DNA of 64,000 nucleotides. Origin: DATBGO01 sp963785765 (lineage in GTDB: Bacteria > Actinomycetota > Actinomycetes > Streptosporangiales > Streptosporangiaceae). Shown piece by piece: positions 34,483 through 42,001 of this stretch. The position numbers were made by a program, and so were the translations under genes. A model generated the notes under the pieces. The model searched no databases. It had not been told where the DNA came from and saw only the letters and a program-made list of their open reading frames with translations. The stretch's first letter is position 1. Each line of letters opens with the position of its first letter. The stretch spans positions 1 to 64,000 of the forward strand of contig CAWAWM010000004.1 of assembly GCA_963785765.1 (NCBI GenBank), read 5' to 3'.

Positions 34483-35661
34483 TCAGCCGCGGACCGCCGC
34501 CCGGACCGGCACGCCGGGATCGGCCAGCAGGTCCGGGTCGACATCGGCTCCCGCCTGGATGAGCCGCCGGGCCTGCAGCAGATCCGGCGGCGCATTCACG
34601 CAGCACGCCGCCACCAGCCGAGCGCCAGCCAGCCAGCAGGCCGCCCACCGGCCGGCGCCCGGATCGCCCCGCATAACCAGCAGGTCCGCCCCGCCGTGAT
34701 ACCCCGCGTACTGGATCATCTGGCCGAACTGCTCCGACCAGAAATACGGGACCGGGTCGTAGACCGCGTCGCCGCCCAGCAGATTGGCCGCGACGACCTC
34801 AGGCGCGCGCAGCGCCACGTCCCAATGCTCGAACCGCAGCCGCCTGCCGTACCGCTGCGACCACAGCGCGGCACAGTCCCCGACCGCGAAAACGCCGGGC
34901 GCCGACGTGCGCAGCCGTTCATCCACGATGACCCCGCCATCGACCGCGACGCCCGAGGAGTCCAGCCAGCCGATCGCCGGCCGCACCCCGACCGCGGTCA
35001 CGACTTCATCCGCCGCCAGCCAGCCGCCATCGGCCAGCTCCAGGCCGCCCGGCTGCACCGAGCCGACCGGCTCGCCCAGCCGCAGCGACACGCCCGCCGC
35101 CGCGTACCAGGGCTCGGTCAGCGCGCCGACCTCGGTACCGACCGCACCGGCCAGCGGTGCCAGGCCCGCCTCCACGACGGTCACCTGGCAGCCGCGGGCC
35201 ACTGCGGCGGTGGCTAGCTCGGCGCCGATCCAGCCCGCCCCGACGATCACCAGCCGGAGCCCGGGCCGCAGGAGCGCGCGCAGCTCCAGCGCGTCGTCGA
35301 GCGTCCGCAGGAAGCGCTGCGGACCGGGGCCAGGCAGCGCGACCGGCAGCGATCCGGTCGCCAGCACCAGCGAGTCGAAGCCGTACTCGCCCTGGTCGGT
35401 GCGCAGCACGCGGTCGCCGAACCCGGTCGCCGTCTCCCCCAGCCGGACCTCCGCGCCCAGCGATTCCAGGTCATCCCGCAGCGCGGTGTCGTCCACCACC
35501 CCGGCCATCAGCTGCTTGGACAGCGGCGGCCGGTCGTAGGGCGGCCGCCGCTCGGCGCCGATCAGGGTGATCTCACCGCCGTATCCTCTGGCCCGCAGTT
35601 CCTCCACGGTGCGCAGACCGGCTAGTCCGGCGCCGGCGACGGCCACTCGCGCAACTGCCAC
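34483..35661 (-). CDS. FAD-dependent NAD(P)H oxidoreductase (ferredoxin/rubredoxin reductase-like)
   Basis: From the GTG at 35661 the product has 392 residues and two Rossmann motifs: VAVAGAGLAGLRTVEELR for FAD near the N-terminus and LVIVGAGWIGAELATAAV for NAD(P)H around 145. ERRPPYDRPPLSKQL and GVFAVGDCAALW are typical of ferredoxin-NAD reductase class proteins. The redox partner is unknown. It is divergent from thiO with the riboswitch between, which suggests a link to thiamine metabolism. A GTG two codons upstream (35667) is possible; the -10 box position favours 35661. Confidence 0.85.
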   Translation of the reverse strand: MAVARVAVAGAGLAGLRTVEELRARGYGGEITLIGAERRPPYDRPPLSKQLMAGVVDDTALRDDLESLGAEVRLGETATGFGDRVLRTDQGEYGFDSLVLATGSLPVALPGPGPQRFLRTLDDALELRALLRPGLRLVIVGAGWIGAELATAAVARGCQVTVVEAGLAPLAGAVGTEVGALTEPWYAAAGVSLRLGEPVGSVQPGGLELADGGWLAADEVVTAVGVRPAIGWLDSSGVAVDGGVIVDERLRTSAPGVFAVGDCAALWSQRYGRRLRFEHWDVALRAPEVVAANLLGGDAVYDPVPYFWSEQFGQMIQYAGYHGGADLLVMRGDPGAGRWAACWLAGARLVAACCVNAPPDLLQARRLIQAGADVDPDLLADPGVPVRAAVRG

Positions 35662-35669
35662 GATCACCT

Positions 35670-35675
35670 AGGCTA
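35670..35675 (-). promoter_or_regulatory. -10 box for the divergent reductase gene
   Basis: Minus-strand TAGCCT ends 8 nt before the GTG at 35661. It sits in CCTAGGCTAGG, which also reads TAGGCT on the plus strand 10-15 nt before the riboswitch, so both directions may use overlapping -10 boxes. No clear -35 boxes. Confidence 0.4.
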
Positions 35676-35683
35676 GGCCGTAT

Positions 35684-35776
35684 CGCGCGGGAGTCCGGTG
35701 GTGACCGGACTGAGAGGGCGGCTGGCGAGCCGCCGACCGCAGGAACCTGATCCGGATCATGCCGGCGAAGGGAGCG
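35684..35776 (+). ncRNA. TPP riboswitch (THI element)
   Basis: The conserved core is present: GGGAGTCCGG at the start, ACTGAGAGGG in the pyrimidine-sensing arm, a variable GCGGCTGGCGAGCCGC hairpin, then GAACCTGATCCGGATCATG and CCGGCGAAGGGAG in the pyrophosphate-sensing arm. The ribosome site of thiO (GAAGGGAG) is the 3' strand of the aptamer itself, 8-9 nt before the ATG. TPP binding should therefore shut off translation directly. No terminator lies between aptamer and gene. Confidence 0.95.
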
Positions 35777-35782
35777 GAACGC

Positions 35783-37042
35783 ATGAGCAGACCAGCCGGT
35801 CCCGGCACCGGTTCGGACGTGCTGATCATCGGCGGCGGGGTGATCGGCCTGGCCATCGCCTGGCGGGCCGCCCAGCTCGGCCTGCGCGTCACGGTGGCTG
35901 ACCCCGAGCCTGGCCACGGGGCGTCGCACGCCGCGGCGGGCATGCTCACGCCGGTCTCGGAGGCTGCCTACGCCGAGCGGGCCCTGTTCAGCCTCGGCCA
36001 GCAGTCGCTGCAGCGCTATCCCGCGTTCGTTGCCGAGCTGACCGCCGCGACCGGCGAGCCGACCGGGTTCCGCGACGACGGCACCCTGCAGGTCGCCTAC
36101 GACCACGACGACCTGGCCATCCTGGACGAGATCGCGATCCTGAGGGACTCGTTCGGCGTGACGTACCAGCGGCTCTCGGCGCGCGAGTGCCGGGCGGCCG
36201 AGCCGATGCTCGACCCGTCGGTCCGTGGCGGGCTGCTGGTCGCCGACGACGCCTCGGTGGACCCCAGGCTGCTGACCGCGGCCCTGCTCGCCGCCGCGCG
36301 CCGGGCCGGGGCGGACGTCATTCCGCAGGCCGCGACGCAGGTCCTGACCGCCGCGGGCCGGGCCAGCGGCGCTGCCCTGGCCGACGGAACGCGGGTCCGG
36401 GCGAGTTCGGTGGTGCTCGCCGCGGGCTGGCAGTCGGCACTGGTCGGCGGGCTCCCGGACGGGGCGGCCCCGCTGGTCCGGCCGGTCAAGGGCCAGATCC
36501 TGCGGCTGCGGCCGACGCCGGCCACGCTGCGGGCCGGCATCCCGGCCGGCCTGGTGACCAGGACCGTCCGCGGCATCGTGCATGGCTGCACGGTGTACCT
36601 GGTCCCGCGGCTGTCCGGCGAGCTGGTCATCGGCGCGACCCAGGAGGAGCTGGGCTCGGACACCCGGGTCACCGCAGGCGGCGTCTGGGAACTGCTGCGC
36701 GACGCGCGGACCCTGGTGCCCGGCATCACCGAGTTCGAGCTCGCCGAGGCGGTGGCGGGCCTGCGGCCAGGCACCCCGGACAACGCGCCGATCCTCGGGC
36801 CAGCCCGGCTGCCCGGCCTCGTCCTGGCCACCGGGCATTTCCGCAGCGGGGTCCTGCTGGCTCCGGTGACCGCCGACATCATCGCTGACTATCTGGCTTC
36901 GCAACGGATATCCGACGGTATGGTCCCGTTTTCTGCCGAGCGCTTCGCCCGCCCGGACCGGCCCGCTGGCCCGCGCCAGACCGGGCCGGAGCCGGCCCGC
37001 CGGGCCGCCGCGGCCGTACCGGACGAGCGGGGCCGGTCATGA
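35783..37042 (+). CDS. thiO: Glycine oxidase ThiO
   Basis: It oxidises glycine to the dehydroglycine used to build the thiazole ring, with FAD. The 419-residue protein has DVLIIGGGVIGLAIAWRAAQLG (FAD Rossmann motif), ASHAAAGMLTPVSEA, a DAO-type middle domain (KGQILRLRP, YLVPRLSGELVIGATQE) and C-terminal GLRPGTPDNAPILGP. A variable Pro/Arg tail follows. The ATG at 35783 lies just after the riboswitch-embedded ribosome site; an in-frame ATG at 35759 is inside the aptamer and rejected. Overlaps thiS by ATGA. Confidence 0.95.
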   Translation: MSRPAGPGTGSDVLIIGGGVIGLAIAWRAAQLGLRVTVADPEPGHGASHAAAGMLTPVSEAAYAERALFSLGQQSLQRYPAFVAELTAATGEPTGFRDDGTLQVAYDHDDLAILDEIAILRDSFGVTYQRLSARECRAAEPMLDPSVRGGLLVADDASVDPRLLTAALLAAARRAGADVIPQAATQVLTAAGRASGAALADGTRVRASSVVLAAGWQSALVGGLPDGAAPLVRPVKGQILRLRPTPATLRAGIPAGLVTRTVRGIVHGCTVYLVPRLSGELVIGATQEELGSDTRVTAGGVWELLRDARTLVPGITEFELAEAVAGLRPGTPDNAPILGPARLPGLVLATGHFRSGVLLAPVTADIIADYLASQRISDGMVPFSAERFARPDRPAGPRQTGPEPARRAAAAVPDERGRS

Positions 37043-37239
37043 CCGTCACCCTCAACGGCACACCACATGACCTGGCCCAGGGCACCAGCCTGGCGACAGC
37101 CGTTTCGCTGCTGACCACCTCGGCCACGGGCGTAGCCGCGGCTGTCAACGGCGCGGTGGTGCGCAGGACCGACTGGGAGTCGACCGGGCTGGCCGACGGG
37201 GACAGCGTCGAAGTGATCACGGCAGTGCAAGGAGGCTAA
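37039..37239 (+). CDS. thiS: Sulfur carrier protein ThiS
   Basis: A 66-residue ubiquitin-like protein whose C-terminal Gly-Gly, present here (AVQGG), carries the sulfur for thiazole. It begins MTVTLNGTPHDL and contains VNGAVVRRTDWESTGLADGDSVEVITAV. ATGA overlap with thiO, and thiG starts 2 nt after its stop. Confidence 0.95.
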   Translation: MTVTLNGTPHDLAQGTSLATAVSLLTTSATGVAAAVNGAVVRRTDWESTGLADGDSVEVITAVQGG

Positions 37240-37241
37240 CC

Positions 37242-38003
37242 GTGGACGACAAGTTCGTGCTGGCCGGTGAGGTGTTCAGCTCGCGGCTGATCATGGGAAC
37301 CGGTGGTGCGCCCAGCCTGGACGTGCTGGAGCGGGCGCTCGCCGCCTCCGGGACCGAGCTGACCACCGTCGCCATGCGGCGGGTCGACCCGGGCAGCCCG
37401 GGCTCGGTACTTGACGTCCTGACCGCCCGCGGCATCCGGGTGCTGCCGAACACCGCCGGCTGTTACACGGCCACGGACGCGATCCGCACCGCCCGGCTGG
37501 CTCGCGAGGCGCTCGGCACGGACTGGGTAAAGCTCGAGGTGATCGCCGACGAGCGGACCCTGCTGCCCGATCCTGTCGAGCTGCTCGACGCGGCCGAGCA
37601 GCTCGTCGGCGAGGGCTTCACCGTACTGCCCTACACCAGCGACGACCCGGTGCTGGCACGGCGGCTCGAACAGGCCGGCTGCGCGGCCGTCATGCCGCTC
37701 GGCTCGCCCATCGGATCCGGGCTGGGCATCAGGAACCAGCACAACATCGAGCTGATCGTCGAGAGCGCCGGCGTGCCGGTCATCCTCGATGCGGGCATCG
37801 GCACCGCCAGCGACGCCGCGATCGCCATGGAACTCGGCTGCGCCGCGGTCCTGCTGGCCACCTCGGTCACCCGGGCCAGGGACGCCGAGCTGATGGCCGA
37901 GGCGATGCGGGCCGGCGTCATCGCCGGGCGGCTGGCGTACCTGGCCGGCCGGGTGCCGCGGCGCCGGTACGCGCGGGCGTCCTCGCCGCCGCCGGGGCGC
38001 TGA
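37242..38003 (+). CDS. thiG: Thiazole synthase
   Basis: It assembles thiazole phosphate from deoxyxylulose phosphate, dehydroglycine and ThiS thiocarboxylate. The 253-residue TIM-barrel has FSSRLIMGTGGAPSLDVLERAL, NTAGCYTATDAIRTARLARE, the Schiff-base lysine in DWVKLEVIADERTLLPD, VLPYTSDDP, GSPIGSGLGI and GIGTASDAAIAMELG. GTG start directly after GGAGGC. It ends the riboswitch-controlled operon; thiC, thiD, thiF and thiM are not in the window. Confidence 0.96.
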   Translation: MDDKFVLAGEVFSSRLIMGTGGAPSLDVLERALAASGTELTTVAMRRVDPGSPGSVLDVLTARGIRVLPNTAGCYTATDAIRTARLAREALGTDWVKLEVIADERTLLPDPVELLDAAEQLVGEGFTVLPYTSDDPVLARRLEQAGCAAVMPLGSPIGSGLGIRNQHNIELIVESAGVPVILDAGIGTASDAAIAMELGCAAVLLATSVTRARDAELMAEAMRAGVIAGRLAYLAGRVPRRRYARASSPPPGR

Positions 38004-38108
38004 CCTGCCCCAGACTGCCTGGACGTGCGGAACGGACGCCGCGGGTCACGGCCTGTCACCGGGTAGTCCCGGACCGCTGTTACCGGGGCATGCAGTCGTA
38101 ACGGACCA

Positions 38109-38114
38109 TACACT
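38109..38114 (+). promoter_or_regulatory. -10 box of leaderless PASTA-kinase transcript
   Basis: TACACT ends 7 nt before the ATG at 38122, with no ribosome site. No good -35 match is visible. Confidence 0.45.
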
Positions 38115-38121
38115 TCTGCCG

Positions 38122-40836
38122 ATGGATACCACCCTTTCGCGACCGCCGGCCGGGCAGCTGCTCGATGGCCGGTACCGGGTGGAGGCCTGGCTGGCGCACG
38201 GCGGGATGGCGACGGTCTACCTGGGCACCGACACCAGGCTGGACCGCAAGGTCGCGCTCAAGATCGCTCATCCTGAGCTGGCCGGCGACGAGGAGTTCAT
38301 CCGCCGGTTCATGGGCGAGGCACGGTCAGTGGCCCGGCTGTCGAGCCCGCACGTCGTCGCCGTCTACGACCAGGGCACGGACGGGCCGTTCTTGTACCTG
38401 GCGATGGAGTACGTTCCGGGCCGCACGCTGCGCGAGCTGCTGCGCGAGCGGGGCAGGCTCGGCCCGAGGGAGGCTCTCGACATCATCGAGGGCGTCCTGG
38501 CGGGGCTCGCCGCAGCGCACGAGGCCGGGGTCGTGCACCGCGACGTCAAGCCGGAGAACGTCCTGCTGACGACCGGCAATCTGGTCAAGGTGGCGGACTT
38601 CGGGCTGGCCCGCGCCGCCGCCGCGGCCAGCCGCACCAAAAGCGGCATGATCATCGGCACCGCCGCCTACCTGGCGCCCGAGCAGGTGTCGAAGAGTTCT
38701 TCGGACGCCCGCACCGACGTGTACGCGACCGGGATCATGCTGTTCGAGCTGCTCACCGGCACGCAGCCGCATACCGGTGGCACGCCGCTTGATGTTGCGT
38801 ACAAGCATGTCAATGACGTGGTCCCGGCTCCGTCCAGCATCGTGCCCGGGCTCCCGCCCGCCCTCGACGCGCTCGTCGCGCTCGCCACGAGCAGGGACCC
38901 GGACCGGCGGCCTGCCGACGCGGGCCAGTTCCTGCGCGCGATCAGCGAGGTCCGGCGTGGCCTGCCGATCGCCGGACCGCCGCGCGGCCAGCACGGCGCG
39001 CCCTCGCAAGGCCATCCCGGGCCGCCGGGTCCAGGCCCGGTCCCCGGTCACCCGGGCGGCCTCTCGCCCGCCGGGATTGATCCGCTCACGGCAGCATCCT
39101 GGCCCGACGCCAGCCCAGGTTCCGCTCCCGGCGGCACCGGACAGCCCTGGCCGGAGACACAGCCCCGGCCCGACGCACAGCCCCGGCCCGACGCACAGTC
39201 CTGGCCCGACGCACAGCCCCGGCCCGACGCACAGTCCTGGCCCGACGCACAGTCCTGGCCCGAGGCGCAACCCTGGCCCGAGGCCCGCCCGGATTCCGCT
39301 CCCGGCGGCACCGCACAGCCCTGGCCCGACGCACAGCCCTGGCCCGACGCCAGCCCCGGTTCCGCTCCCGCCGGCACCGCACAGCCCTGGCCCGACGCAC
39401 AGCCCTGGCCCGACGCACAACCCTGGCCCGACGCCAGCCCCGGCTCCGCTCCCGGCGGCACCGCACAGCCCGGGCCCGACGCCAGCCCGGGCTCGCCGCC
39501 TGGCGGCCGGTCGACGCTGTCCTGGGCTGAGGTCGGTTCCGGTCCCGCCCATGGTGAGCTCACTCGGCCCGGATCCGTACTGGCCGGGCAGCAGCCAGGT
39601 AGCTCAGGGCCGTCCGGGCTCACCGTCCCGCCCGACGGGGCGCCGGTGCTGCCGCCGCCCTGGCCGGGCATCGGGCCGGGCGGACCTGCCTCAGCGGACG
39701 CCTGGCCGGGCGGTGAGCACGGCGCGCTGGCCGCGGCGTATCCGTGGCCGGGCGAGCCCAACGGGCCGGCCGGGCCAGGTCAGCTGGTCCCGCCGGAAGC
39801 GCAGGCACCGGCAGGCGGCTCCGGCGCTACCAACCACACCCTGATCGTCTCGGCCGGCAACCTCGCCGGTGACGAGCCGGACGGCCCGGACCGGTACCGG
39901 TCCCGCCGCCCCCGCGGCTCACGCAGGCAGGGCGAGCCGATGCTGCAGCACCTGCTGTTCAGCCGGCGGTTCATCTACCTGGCCGGCGCGCTCGCCGTGG
40001 TCCTGGTGGCCGCGGTGGCGACCTGGTGGCTGACCGCGGGCCGGTACGCGACGGTGCCGCAGGTCAGCGGAATGTCGGCCAGCGTGGCCAGGACGGAACT
40101 CACCAACCTGGGCTTCGTGGTCAAGGCCGGGCCCGGCCAGCACAGCACGACGATAGCCACGGGTGAGGTCATCCAGACCAAGCCCGCCATCGGCACCAGG
40201 CCCAGGCAGGGCAGCACCGTCCAGCTCATCGTCTCTCTCGGGCCGCTGAAGTTCCCGGTGCCGCCGGTGACCGGCATGCAGGTCGGCGCCGCGCAGACCG
40301 CGCTCAGGAAGGCGGGACTGACGCCGGGCAGCGTTACGAAGACGACCTCGACCACCATCCCGGTCAACGTCGTGATCAGCACCAACCCGGTCGCAGGTGT
40401 GTCGTGGCCGCAGAACGACCCGGTCGGGATCACGATCAGCGCCGGACAGCCGCTGCCGGACCTGGTTGGCCAGCAGCTTCAGGCGGCCCAGGCCGCAGCG
40501 CAGCAGGCCGGATACGCGCTGAACCCGGTCCAGGACGCGAAGAGCAGCCAGCCGGCCGGCACCATCACCAGCCAGTCGCCGGCCCCGGGCACTCCGATCA
40601 GCCCGAACGAGGTCGTGACCGTCCACTTTTCCAACGGCCCGCCGATGGTCTCCATCCCCAACGTGCAAGGCATGAACGAAAACCAGGCCGCCCAGGAGCT
40701 CACTGCCGCCGGCTTCAACGTCACGGTCAACGAGGTCACCCCCGGCCACAGGGTGATCAGCTACAGTCCCACCGGACAGGCCCCGAAGGGCACCACCATC
40801 ACGCTGAATGTTGGTTTCGTCTTCTCCCTGCCCTAG
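38122..40836 (+). CDS. Ser/Thr protein kinase with four PASTA domains (PknL-like)
   Basis: A membrane receptor kinase of the kind that monitors the cell wall. The 904-residue protein has an N-terminal kinase domain (about 16-280): glycine loop LAHGGMATVY, Lys47, catalytic VVHRDVKPEN with Asp141, VADFG at 157-161, activation loop TKSGMIIGTAAYLAPE. An unusually long Pro-rich juxtamembrane linker (about 285-610) includes a WPDAQP tandem repeat. One membrane helix (FIYLAGALAVVLVAAVATWW) precedes four extracellular PASTA repeats that bind peptidoglycan or lipid II. Its position near Rv2175c-like and DAHP synthase genes matches the pknL neighbourhood of M. tuberculosis, though linker length differs. 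Confidence 0.95.
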   Translation: MDTTLSRPPAGQLLDGRYRVEAWLAHGGMATVYLGTDTRLDRKVALKIAHPELAGDEEFIRRFMGEARSVARLSSPHVVAVYDQGTDGPFLYLAMEYVPGRTLRELLRERGRLGPREALDIIEGVLAGLAAAHEAGVVHRDVKPENVLLTTGNLVKVADFGLARAAAAASRTKSGMIIGTAAYLAPEQVSKSSSDARTDVYATGIMLFELLTGTQPHTGGTPLDVAYKHVNDVVPAPSSIVPGLPPALDALVALATSRDPDRRPADAGQFLRAISEVRRGLPIAGPPRGQHGAPSQGHPGPPGPGPVPGHPGGLSPAGIDPLTAASWPDASPGSAPGGTGQPWPETQPRPDAQPRPDAQSWPDAQPRPDAQSWPDAQSWPEAQPWPEARPDSAPGGTAQPWPDAQPWPDASPGSAPAGTAQPWPDAQPWPDAQPWPDASPGSAPGGTAQPGPDASPGSPPGGRSTLSWAEVGSGPAHGELTRPGSVLAGQQPGSSGPSGLTVPPDGAPVLPPPWPGIGPGGPASADAWPGGEHGALAAAYPWPGEPNGPAGPGQLVPPEAQAPAGGSGATNHTLIVSAGNLAGDEPDGPDRYRSRRPRGSRRQGEPMLQHLLFSRRFIYLAGALAVVLVAAVATWWLTAGRYATVPQVSGMSASVARTELTNLGFVVKAGPGQHSTTIATGEVIQTKPAIGTRPRQGSTVQLIVSLGPLKFPVPPVTGMQVGAAQTALRKAGLTPGSVTKTTSTTIPVNVVISTNPVAGVSWPQNDPVGITISAGQPLPDLVGQQLQAAQAAAQQAGYALNPVQDAKSSQPAGTITSQSPAPGTPISPNEVVTVHFSNGPPMVSIPNVQGMNENQAAQELTAAGFNVTVNEVTPGHRVISYSPTGQAPKGTTITLNVGFVFSLP
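39140..39480. repeat. 18-bp tandem repeat in the kinase linker
   Basis: About 16 imperfect copies of CAGCCCTGGCCCGACGCA, arranged in blocks interrupted by GGTTCCGCTCCCGGCGGCACC-like spacers, encode the hexad QPWPDA and GSAPGGT spacers. All variants keep the frame. Confidence 0.9.
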
Positions 40837-40951
40837 CCACGCGCTGGGGTGGCATCCGCACGCCAACGTCTGCCTCGATGCCTGCCTCGTATTCGCCGCG
40901 GGCCATCGGGCAGGCGGCCCGGCGGCAGGCCAGCGTGCCGCTCGCGGCCGC

Positions 40952-41692
40952 TCAGCCCGGCGGGCCCTCGCCGGGCTGTTCCTGGTAGGAGTAACGCTGC
41001 TCGCGCCACGGGTCGGCAGCGTTGTGATAGCCGCGCTCCTCCCAGAAACCCCTGCGGTCCCGGGTCAGGTACTCGACGGCGCGCACCCACTTGACGCTCT
41101 TCCAGGCGTACCTCGACGGAATCACCAGCCTGAGCGGATATCCGTGCTCGGGGCTGAGCTCCGCCCCGTCCCGGTGGGTCGCGAAGACGGTGTCCCCCGC
41201 CAGGAAGTCAGAGATCGGGACGTTGGCGCTGTAGCCGAAGTCCGCCCAGACCATGACGTGCGTGACCGGCGCGGCCGGGGGCATCGCGCGCAGTAGCTCG
41301 GCGGCCGGGATCCCGTCCCAGGCCACACCCTGGAGAGTGAACTTGGTGACGCAGTGAAAGTCCGCCACGATGCGGGTGCGCGGCAGCGCAGCCAGCCTGG
41401 CCCAGTTCCATTGGTACTCATGCCCGGACTCGGTCGCTCCCGTTATCCGCAGATCCCAGGTCTCCGGGTTGAACACCGGAATCGGGCCGTAGTGCAGGAC
41501 CGGCCAGCTGACCGGAACGTACTGGCCGGGCGGTAGCCGGCGCCCGGCGGGCCCCGCAGCTGCGAGGCCAATTTCCGGCGCGTACGGGCTGGCTTCCTCC
41601 CGGTTGTCGTGACCCCCCACGAGCAGGCTCATCTCCGGCCGGTCCGCCCGTAGCCTGCCAGTTTGCCGCTCACCGATCTCCGGCTGGCTCAT
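40952..41692 (-). CDS. Sulfite-oxidase-like molybdopterin oxidoreductase
   Basis: The 246-residue protein matches the soluble YuiH/sulfite-oxidase-like group of molybdopterin enzymes. It has YVPVSWPVLHYGPIPVFNPETWDLRI, the molybdenum-ligand Cys in IVADFHCVTKFTLQGVAWDGI, ELSPEHGYPLRLVIPSRYAWKSVKWV and a C-terminal GFWEERGYHNAADPWREQRY. There is no Tat signal and no heme domain, so it is probably cytoplasmic; electron partner unknown. ATG at 41692 chosen; a GTG ten codons upstream is possible. It is convergent with the PASTA kinase. Confidence 0.9.
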   Translation of the reverse strand: MSQPEIGERQTGRLRADRPEMSLLVGGHDNREEASPYAPEIGLAAAGPAGRRLPPGQYVPVSWPVLHYGPIPVFNPETWDLRITGATESGHEYQWNWARLAALPRTRIVADFHCVTKFTLQGVAWDGIPAAELLRAMPPAAPVTHVMVWADFGYSANVPISDFLAGDTVFATHRDGAELSPEHGYPLRLVIPSRYAWKSVKWVRAVEYLTRDRRGFWEERGYHNAADPWREQRYSYQEQPGEGPPG

Positions 41693-41838
41693 GTCCAGCT
41701 GACCCGCTCCCTTCCCGCCCACGCCGTTGCCGCCGCGACGGCCGACCCTCGCTGTCCCGCAGGTGCAGCTATCTTGCCATCCTGCGCCGACTGGTCGAAC
41801 CAGCCCCCGCCGCCGTCCGCGCCGCGCCGCGGATGCGC

Positions 41839-41844
41839 TAAGCT
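41839..41844 (+). promoter_or_regulatory. -10 box of the DAHP synthase leader transcript
   Basis: TAAGCT ends 7 nt before the GTG of the aromatic leader peptide, so the leader mRNA probably begins at or next to that GTG. Confidence 0.55.
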
Positions 41845-41851
41845 ACCTGGC

Positions 41852-41926
41852 GTGCGTCATGCGTACTGGTTTTTCTACGGCTACCGGCCCGGCATGGGGA
41901 CGGTCGCCCGCCAGACACTGCGCTGA
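41852..41926 (+). CDS. Aromatic leader peptide of the DAHP synthase gene
   Basis: A 24-residue peptide starts at GTG and reads MRHAYWFFYGYRPG, then ten more residues to a TGA at 41924. Six of codons 5-11 specify Tyr, Trp or Phe, the end products of the pathway started by the gene downstream. A strong terminator hairpin follows 18 nt after its stop. This is the layout of ribosome-mediated attenuation. The segment GGCCCGG (41886-41892), just after the aromatic codons, can pair with CCGGGCC in the terminator's 5' arm and could act as antiterminator when a ribosome stalls early. Confidence 0.8.
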   Translation: MRHAYWFFYGYRPGMGTVARQTLR

Positions 41927-41944
41927 CGAAACGACCTGAAACCG

Positions 41945-41974
41945 AAGCCCCGGGCCACAGCGGCCCGGGGCTTT
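41945..41974 (+). terminator. Intrinsic terminator/attenuator before DAHP synthase
   Basis: A perfect 12-bp stem AAGCCCCGGGCC/GGCCCGGGGCTT with 5-nt loop is followed by TTTCG-type sequence (the last stem bases plus one T). It lies 28 nt upstream of the DAHP synthase ATG, between the leader peptide and the AGGAGG ribosome site. Confidence 0.8.
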
Positions 41975-42001
41975 CGTCATGATGGGGACTAGGAGGATGT
42001 C

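Noticed and set aside
39048..39761. Long minus-strand frame rich in Ser-Gly-Gln-Gly-Cys opposite the PASTA kinase linker
   Set aside because: It is the antisense of an 18-bp repeat; the plus-strand frame has the conserved kinase and PASTA domains on both sides.
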